This document shows positions 58,113-63,414 of a stretch of DNA of 63,414 bases, piece by piece (the stretch's first letter is position 1; each line of letters opens with the position of its first letter). The notes beneath the pieces are model-generated. The model saw only the letters and a list, made by a program, of their open reading frames with translations. It did not search any database and was not told the DNA's origin. Made by a program: the position numbers and the translations under genes. Origin of the DNA: JBCCFW01 sp039029535 (GTDB lineage Bacteria > Acidobacteriota > JBCCFW01); the NCBI GenBank assembly GCA_039029535.1, contig JBCCFW010000022.1, positions 1 to 63,414 of the forward strand. The letters are read 5' to 3'.

Positions 58113-58625
58113 TCAGAACGTCCAGTTGATCGCGAGAGTGAGCTCGGCGTCCCGGTCGTCTTGATCCTCGTACCAGCGAAAGCGCAGGTCCGGTCGGAGA
58201 TGGACCGCACCGCCCAGCTTGATCTTGCCGCCGATGCCGAGGTGGGCCGTGAGCGTGTCGTTGGACAGGTTGCGCCCCCCCATGGTGAGCTTCGAGGTCG
58301 CGAAGCCGGGGCCCATCGACAAGATGAACTGGTGTCGTTGCCGAGCAGCGAAGTGGCGCTCGAACGACACGTCGAGGGTGATCTGGTCGTGGCCGTACTT
58401 GCCCTCCGCGTCGTCGAAGGTCCCGAACGCCCCCTTGATCACCCAGCCCGGCGCGAAGGACTTGCCCAGGCGCAGGCCGACAATCGACGAGTCGTCGTAG
58501 CGACCGGTGCTCCAGCCGGCGAAGGCCTCGATCTCCCAGGCCCCCTCCGGAGTCTCGGCCTGAACGGGTGACGCGACGAGAAGGACAGCGACGACGGCTC
58601 CGACGAGCCCGACGAAACGAGACAT
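58113..58625 (-). CDS. Outer-membrane beta-barrel protein
   Basis: A 170-residue protein with signal peptide (1-23, ending VQA-E) and alternating barrel strands (WEIEAFAGWSTGRYDDSSIVGLRLGKSF, WVIKGAFGTFDD, ITLDVSFERHF, HLGIGGKIKLGGAVHLRPDLRFRWYEDQDDRDAELTLAINWTF). The Arg-Trp-x-Glu-Asp strand and the terminal aromatic strand are shared with the barrel at 29751-30293, so the two are probably paralogues. Confidence 0.75.
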   Translation of the reverse strand: MSRFVGLVGAVVAVLLVASPVQAETPEGAWEIEAFAGWSTGRYDDSSIVGLRLGKSFAPGWVIKGAFGTFDDAEGKYGHDQITLDVSFERHFAARQRHQFILSMGPGFATSKLTMGGRNLSNDTLTAHLGIGGKIKLGGAVHLRPDLRFRWYEDQDDRDAELTLAINWTF

Positions 58626-58815
58626 GGCGAGTGGCTTCCCCCGGTGCCCGGACTCGTGATGAGTCCGGGCAGGCGACGCCAGAACGCGGCGTCGCGACTC
58701 GCCGAGCCACAGCAACCGTCATGCCACTCAGTAACGGCCGCGAAAGCGGCAGCGAGGGTCTTCACGCCGCGCAACGCACGACGCGGTGCGCACGGCCGTG
58801 CGCAGTCGATGGGCT

Positions 58816-60174
58816 CTACGACGCCCCGGGAGCCAGCACCTCACGAGCCCAGTCGACCGTCGTCGTCAGCAGCTCCGTGCCGAACGGACCTTGCCATGGA
58901 GCGGCCAAGGTCTGCTCCATGGAGTCGCGCTTGTTGAACGCGTGGAACATCTTCGGGAAGTCCACGTGACGCGCCTGACCGGGCTGGTCCTGATTGACGA
59001 TGTCGATCAGGTAACGATGCGCCGCCGCGGAGGTCGCGAAGTCGTACTCGCCGCTCATCGCCAGGACGGGCACCGGCACGTTCGCCCAGACCTCTGCCAT
59101 GTTGAGCGCGTCGAGCTCGCGGAAGAAGCGGACGTGACGCGTGTAGCCGTGGACGCCGTCGGGGAAGGCCTCGCGCGCGACCTCCTCGAGCTCCGGATGA
59201 GCCTTGACGATGGCGTCCATCTCCAGGCCGTCGCGGAAGAAGTGGTGGTAGAAGCGCGCCATCCGACGCAGCCGCGCCTCGAGCGCGACGTGGTCGACCT
59301 CCGGGCTCAACAGGGCCTGACGGCGCGAGTTGTTCACCAGGTACTCGGCCCACGGGTAGATGGCCGTACCGAACACCGCCACGCCCCGCACGCCACCGTC
59401 GGCCGCGAGGATCGGCGCCTGCACGCCGCCCATGCTGTGACCGAAGAGCAGCACCTGGTTCGGGTCGACGAAGCGGTAGCTCCTGAGCTTGGCCAGCGCC
59501 TTGCGGAAGCCCTCGACCTCGTCGTGGAAGCCGATCTCGGAGCAGGGCGTGCCGCCGATGGAGTCACCGACGCCGTGCTTCTCCACCCGCATCACGACGA
59601 AGCCGGCCCGGCTCAGGCCGTGCACGAGCTGAGTGACGTTGTTGGCAGGGCCCGGTCCGTTCTCGATGGAGCCACACGACAGCCCCTGCACGAAGAGCAC
59701 CGCCGGCAGCGGTCCGCGCTTCCCCTCCGGTCGGGTGACGAGAGCACGCAGGCGCGCGGAGCCGTTGACGACGACGTCGTGCACCAAGTCGAGCTCCTCG
59801 ACCGTCTCGTGCGGGCGAGGACGCAGCCGCGCTCGCAGCGTCTTCTCCTCGTCACCGCGACGCACCAGGAAGCTCATCCGGTCACCGGCCCGGTGCTGGC
59901 TCAGCACGCGACCGATGGACTGCGCGTCGCTGACGGCCGTGTCGTCGATCTTCAGGAGGACGTCGCCCGTCTCGAAGCCGGCCGCGGCGGCGGTCGTGTC
60001 GGGGAACACTCCCTGGATGCTCGGGTGCCCGTCCGGCCCCGGCTGGAACTGGATGCCCAGGAGGGCGCGCCGGGCGAGGCCGCCCCGCTCGGTGAAGCGG
60101 GCCGAGGCGGTGGAGCTCAGGCAGAAGGATGCGACGAGAACAGTGAGAGTCAGTGCCAACGGGCGTCGAATCAC
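58816..60174 (-). CDS. Exported PDZ-alpha/beta-hydrolase fusion
   Basis: A 452-residue protein with signal peptide (1-25, ending ASA-R). A PDZ domain (about 38-120: LLGIQFQPG, GVFPDTTAAAAGFETGDVLLKIDDTAV) is followed by an alpha/beta-hydrolase domain (130-450) with nucleophile elbow GHSMGG (Ser247), oxyanion region VLFVQGLSCGSIE and a late acidic/His pair (GEYDFA; FHAFNK). The hydrolase resembles acetyl-esterase/dipeptidyl-peptidase-like enzymes; the substrate is unknown. GTG 60174 has GGAGG at 6 nt. PDZ domains usually recognise C-terminal peptides. Confidence 0.82.
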   Translation of the reverse strand: MIRRPLALTLTVLVASFCLSSTASARFTERGGLARRALLGIQFQPGPDGHPSIQGVFPDTTAAAAGFETGDVLLKIDDTAVSDAQSIGRVLSQHRAGDRMSFLVRRGDEEKTLRARLRPRPHETVEELDLVHDVVVNGSARLRALVTRPEGKRGPLPAVLFVQGLSCGSIENGPGPANNVTQLVHGLSRAGFVVMRVEKHGVGDSIGGTPCSEIGFHDEVEGFRKALAKLRSYRFVDPNQVLLFGHSMGGVQAPILAADGGVRGVAVFGTAIYPWAEYLVNNSRRQALLSPEVDHVALEARLRRMARFYHHFFRDGLEMDAIVKAHPELEEVAREAFPDGVHGYTRHVRFFRELDALNMAEVWANVPVPVLAMSGEYDFATSAAAHRYLIDIVNQDQPGQARHVDFPKMFHAFNKRDSMEQTLAAPWQGPFGTELLTTTVDWAREVLAPGAS

Positions 60175-60477
60175 GAGAGGCCTCCTTTGCCCGCTTCAGT
60201 CATCAGTCTTCTGCTGCGTAGCCGGATCTGCTGACTGCGAAGGAAGTTCTCGCCCCTCGGGTCCTCACCGTACGACTCAGTACGCCTCCGGCCCTCACGG
60301 CTACGATCTCCCTTCTCGTCTAGCATTTCCGGCCACTCGCTACGAACACTGATGAATGAAGCGGGCTACGGATGGATCGATGTGCGCAACGACAGCATGA
60401 ACGATCCGGAGCTGGCCGGGGATCCCGGGGATGGAGCGGTCCGCGTCCGACGTGCCGGACAGCGAGCGGGTCTCCCC
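60175..60477. other. 303-bp gene-free interval
   Basis: The gap lies between the helicase stop and the start of the PDZ-hydrolase gene, both on the minus strand. Apart from a small inverted repeat CGTAC-N6-GTACG (60270-60285) I see no gene or clear regulatory element. The promoter of the PDZ-hydrolase gene should lie at its left end. Confidence 0.5.
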
Positions 60478-63321
60478 TCAGTCGTCCATCATCCCGACTT
60501 GCTCGATCCGCACGAGATCGAGGACGGCCCGGCCCTGATCGCGCGACGCGTCCCGGTCGACGCGGCCGTGCAGGACCCAATCGGCGTGCCCCTCCGGATC
60601 GAGGATGCGCTGGGCGACCTCACCGGTGCTCGGATCGAAGTCGAAGTACTTCGGCCCCCGCGCGTCGGCGTCGGTGAGCACCTCGTCGTGCTCCTCCCAG
60701 TAGGGCGCGAGCCGATCGGCCGGCGTCCAGTCGGCGTCGGCCGGCACCGGTAGCTTGGAGTAGGCCATCCGGGCCACGAGGCGGATCCAGTTGAACGTCT
60801 CGTTCCGCACCATGACCTTGAAGGCACGCACCTGCCGCGTGATGTCGGCAAGCTCGGACGGATCCTCCTGCGGCTCGGCGACGACCACCGCGTCGGGATC
60901 GCTGAGCCGCTCCCACTCGGTGAGCAGGCTCGAGTCGACCTGCCGCACGACCAGGCTCAGCCAGGCGACGAGATCCTGGACGTCGTCCTCCTGCTCGAGG
61001 AACGGAGGCAGGCCCCGGCTCATGACCTTGTAGACCTCGGAGCAGTGACGCAGCAGCGGTCCCTCCTCCTGCATGAGGTCGTCCTCCCGTGCGTACTCGA
61101 CGAAGCCCAGCCCTCGTTCGTACATATCGCGGATGATGGACCGTGGCCGAGGCTGGTCGATGGCCAGCCACGGGTGCTGCAACGACCAGACCTCGAAGCG
61201 CTCCTCGAGGAACTCGCGACAGGGCTGCGGCGCCTGCGCACCCTGCTGCGCCGCCTTCATGTCGTCGACGGGGGGACGTTCATCGCCCTCGGCACACCAG
61301 GCCTCGTAGATCTCCTTGCGCACCCGCGCGACCTGCTGGCTGACGATCTTCTCGGTGCTGGTCTCCACCACCGCCTCGACGACGCTCAGCACCTCGAGCG
61401 CTCGGTCCTCGCTCTCCGGCAGGCTGACCAGCGCATCCTTCATGAAGAGGATGAGCGGACGACCCGATCGCGAGTCGTCGGAGGTGGCGAGGTAGGCGCG
61501 ATCGTCCTCGTCGCGTTCAGGAAGCTCGGTGAGACTGCCGTTCTCCAGCAGCGACTGCCGGATCTTCCGAGCGTCCTCGACGAGCCGGTTCGTCTCCTCG
61601 GGACCCAGGCCCGCGGCGTCGATGAGCCGTTCGAGATCGTCCACGCCACCGCCGGGTCGGGTGAGCACCTTCATGACCAGGGGTGCCGTCACGCGGAAGC
61701 GGGTCTTCATCGGTGGCGGGCTGGCCACGGTGAGCTCGCGGAACGACGATTCGTCCCAGGGCTTGAAGCCCCGCGGCTCGGACTGGGCGTGGAACTTCTT
61801 GCTCTTCGCCTTGGCCTTGGCCTTCTCCCGCTCGTTGAGCACGAGGTGCTCGGGCGCCAGCACGATGGAGGTGCCCAGGGTGTCGTGGCCCGCCCGACCG
61901 GCGCGACCGGCGATCTGATGGAACTCGCGCACGGACACCTTGCGGCTCTTGTCCTTCTCCCACTTGTAGAGCTGCGTGAAGATGACCGTGCGGATGGGCA
62001 GGTTCACGCCGACCCCGAGCGTGTCGGTGCCGGAGATGAGCCAGAGCAAGCCCTCGTTGGCGAGCTGCTCGACGAGCCGTCGGTACTTCGGCAACAGGCC
62101 GCCGTGGTGCACGCCGATGCCGGCGGCGAGGATGCCCCGCAGCCACTTGCCGAAGGGCGTGTCGAAGGACACCTGGCCCAGGCGCTTCTTGATCGCCAGT
62201 CGCACCTGCTTGAGCCGCTCGGCGACGGCCTCGTCGTCGGCGGGCATGTTCTTGAGCTGCAGCGCGCGGGCGCCCGCCTCCTTCTTGCTGAACGAGACGA
62301 TGTAGGTGGGCGTGATCTCGCGGACGAGCGTGTCACGCACTGCCTCGAGCAAGGTGGTCGACTGGTACTCGAACTCGAGGTCGACGGGCCGCACGGTCGA
62401 GTGGACGAGCTGCGTGGAGTGACCGGTCTTGCGCTCCACGTCGGCGCGGGTCGCTTCCGGATCGCCGAGACTCGCCGACATGAGCAGGAAGCGGGCGCGC
62501 CGCATCTCGAGCAGCGGCAGCAGCCAGGCGATGCCGCGACGGCGGTCGTTGTAGTAGTGGAACTCGTCCATGACGACCCAGCCGAAGGGCGTGTCCTCCC
62601 CTTCGGCCAGGGCCATGTCGGCGAGGATCTCGGCGGTGCAGCAGAGGATGGGCGCGTCGCCGTTGAGCGAGACGTCGCCGGTCATGAGACCGACGTTCTG
62701 CGAGCCGAAGTCGCGACAGAGCGAGAAGAACTTCTCGTTGACGAGCGCCTTGATCGGCGCGGTGTAGACGCTGCGCTGCCCGTGACAGAAGCCCACGAAG
62801 TGCGCGGCCAGGCCCACCAGTGACTTGCCCGACCCCGTGGGCGTCGCGAGAACGACGTTGTCCCCCTCCACGATGCCGAGAAAGGCCTCGAGCTGCGCAT
62901 CGTAGGGCTGACGCCCACTCTCCTCGCAGTAGGTCTCGAGCGCCGAGAAGAGGGTCTCGGAGTCGACCTCCTCGGGAACGTGGTTGAGCAAGGGCCCGAA
63001 GCGCGCCAGCACCTGCCGTCGATAGGACCGGATGAAGCGATCGAAGCTCAGTCCGTCCTGCGGCAGCCCTGCTGGCAAGGACTCAGGAGCCGCCTGCGTC
63101 GCCGCGGTCGTCAGTAGCGTCACCACCTCGTCGTCGGCGGGCGGGCGGAGCGTGTCCGCCGAGCCGCTGCGCTGCACGCCACGTCGCTCGCGGTCCACCT
63201 CCTTGGTGAGATCGGCCAGCTCGGACAGCGGCGCGAGCAGGCCGTCGCTCCAGGTCGAGAACGTCGTCGCAAGATCGTGCAAGCCGTGCAGGAAGCGGCG
63301 GTCGGGCAAGGGCGTGGCCAT
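60478..63321 (-). CDS. Ski2-like DExH-box RNA helicase with DUF3516-type C-terminus
   Basis: A 947-residue superfamily-2 helicase. Motifs in order: ATPTGSGKS (159-167), APIKALVNEK, DEFH (252-255), SAS, then the second RecA domain with HHGGLLPKYRRLVE, GTDTLGVGVNLP and HQIAGRAGRAG. The long helical C-terminal half, ending in YFDFDPSTGEVAQRILDPEGHADW, fits the DUF3516 extension of bacterial Ski2/Mtr4-like helicases. These act on structured RNA or ribosome-associated substrates. The ATG at 63321 opens the conserved N-terminus, but the frame extends to a GTG at 63408, so a start nearer the window edge is possible. Confidence 0.87.
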   Translation of the reverse strand: MATPLPDRRFLHGLHDLATTFSTWSDGLLAPLSELADLTKEVDRERRGVQRSGSADTLRPPADDEVVTLLTTAATQAAPESLPAGLPQDGLSFDRFIRSYRRQVLARFGPLLNHVPEEVDSETLFSALETYCEESGRQPYDAQLEAFLGIVEGDNVVLATPTGSGKSLVGLAAHFVGFCHGQRSVYTAPIKALVNEKFFSLCRDFGSQNVGLMTGDVSLNGDAPILCCTAEILADMALAEGEDTPFGWVVMDEFHYYNDRRRGIAWLLPLLEMRRARFLLMSASLGDPEATRADVERKTGHSTQLVHSTVRPVDLEFEYQSTTLLEAVRDTLVREITPTYIVSFSKKEAGARALQLKNMPADDEAVAERLKQVRLAIKKRLGQVSFDTPFGKWLRGILAAGIGVHHGGLLPKYRRLVEQLANEGLLWLISGTDTLGVGVNLPIRTVIFTQLYKWEKDKSRKVSVREFHQIAGRAGRAGHDTLGTSIVLAPEHLVLNEREKAKAKAKSKKFHAQSEPRGFKPWDESSFRELTVASPPPMKTRFRVTAPLVMKVLTRPGGGVDDLERLIDAAGLGPEETNRLVEDARKIRQSLLENGSLTELPERDEDDRAYLATSDDSRSGRPLILFMKDALVSLPESEDRALEVLSVVEAVVETSTEKIVSQQVARVRKEIYEAWCAEGDERPPVDDMKAAQQGAQAPQPCREFLEERFEVWSLQHPWLAIDQPRPRSIIRDMYERGLGFVEYAREDDLMQEEGPLLRHCSEVYKVMSRGLPPFLEQEDDVQDLVAWLSLVVRQVDSSLLTEWERLSDPDAVVVAEPQEDPSELADITRQVRAFKVMVRNETFNWIRLVARMAYSKLPVPADADWTPADRLAPYWEEHDEVLTDADARGPKYFDFDPSTGEVAQRILDPEGHADWVLHGRVDRDASRDQGRAVLDLVRIEQVGMMDD

Positions 63322-63414
63322 GCTGCCCTTCGCGTCGAGGAGCTGATCCGACAGCGAGCAGAGGACGAGCCAAAGTCCGTAAGACCAACGCAAACTCCAA
63401 GGAGACACGCAATG

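Noticed and set aside
61045..62823. A 592-codon plus-strand frame inside the helicase
   Set aside because: It is antisense to all the helicase motifs, and its translation shows only biased composition.

Overview
The window is about 63 kb of GC-rich, tightly packed bacterial DNA. No rRNA, tRNA, insertion sequence or CRISPR array was recognised. Lipoprotein signals, beta-barrel-like outer-membrane proteins and many large secreted proteins point to a Gram-negative, environmental, socially or predatorily inclined lineage. The secreted set includes M12B and M43 metallopeptidases, thrombospondin type 3 and Myxococcus-type Cys-rich repeats, dockerin- and cohesin-like modules, and FG-GAP/ASPIC-UnbV proteins. 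Such gene content is familiar from Myxococcota, Acidobacteriota, Planctomycetota and related candidate phyla; the phylum cannot be fixed from the sequence alone.

Layout. 1-6.2 kb: OsmC C-terminus, SprT-like protease, giant secreted metalloprotease, HAD-like protein and a divergent LysR regulator. 6.3-9.5 kb: acyl-AMP ligase, carrier protein and MBOAT genes that overlap like a dltABC-type acylation cassette. 9.5-17.1 kb: two membrane proteins, an M43 protease with Cys-rich repeats, and a three-gene chain (M43 protease, cohesin/dockerin protein, dockerin protein) joined by ATGA overlaps. 17.3-20.5 kb: two-component system and zinc alcohol dehydrogenase. 20.5-28.4 kb: membrane-anchored unknown, TPR lipoprotein, FG-GAP/ASPIC lipoprotein, large secreted Ig-like protein and an MFS transporter. 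28.6-32.1 kb: a lipoprotein/outer-membrane pair that appears to be driven by a sigma-54 promoter, with six GGTAAC/GTTACC boxes lying between it and an adjacent sigma-54 activator gene. 32.3-41.3 kb: sigma-70-family factor, internally duplicated XRE protein, secreted propeller-like protein, HEAT protein, MocR regulator and Uup-like ABC-F. 41.3-43.6 kb: FGE-fold protein and zinc-ribbon SDR, in one chain with the ABC-F gene.

The centrepiece is 43.8-52.1 kb on the minus strand. A run of overlapping genes encodes a trypco2 protein, a trypsin-like protease, a MoxR-type AAA ATPase and a vWA-like/FGE-sulfatase (C-type-lectin-fold) protein. An HRDC-domain accessory protein and a reverse transcriptase follow, then a non-coding template repeat and a second, stand-alone FGE-fold protein. 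The last part is a complete diversity-generating retroelement (DGR). The 140-bp template (44898-45037) matches the 3' ends of both FGE genes. All 13 differences in the first variable repeat, and 20 of 22 in the second, fall at template adenines. The DGR therefore appears to diversify the ligand-binding face of a sensor built into an NTPase/protease conflict (immunity-like) system, plus a second free-standing binding protein.

52.2-63.4 kb: secreted and membrane hypotheticals, a glucose-6-phosphate dehydrogenase fused to a cyclic-nucleotide-binding domain, a protein-kinase-like gene, another outer-membrane barrel, a PDZ-alpha/beta-hydrolase fusion and a large Ski2-like helicase at the right edge.
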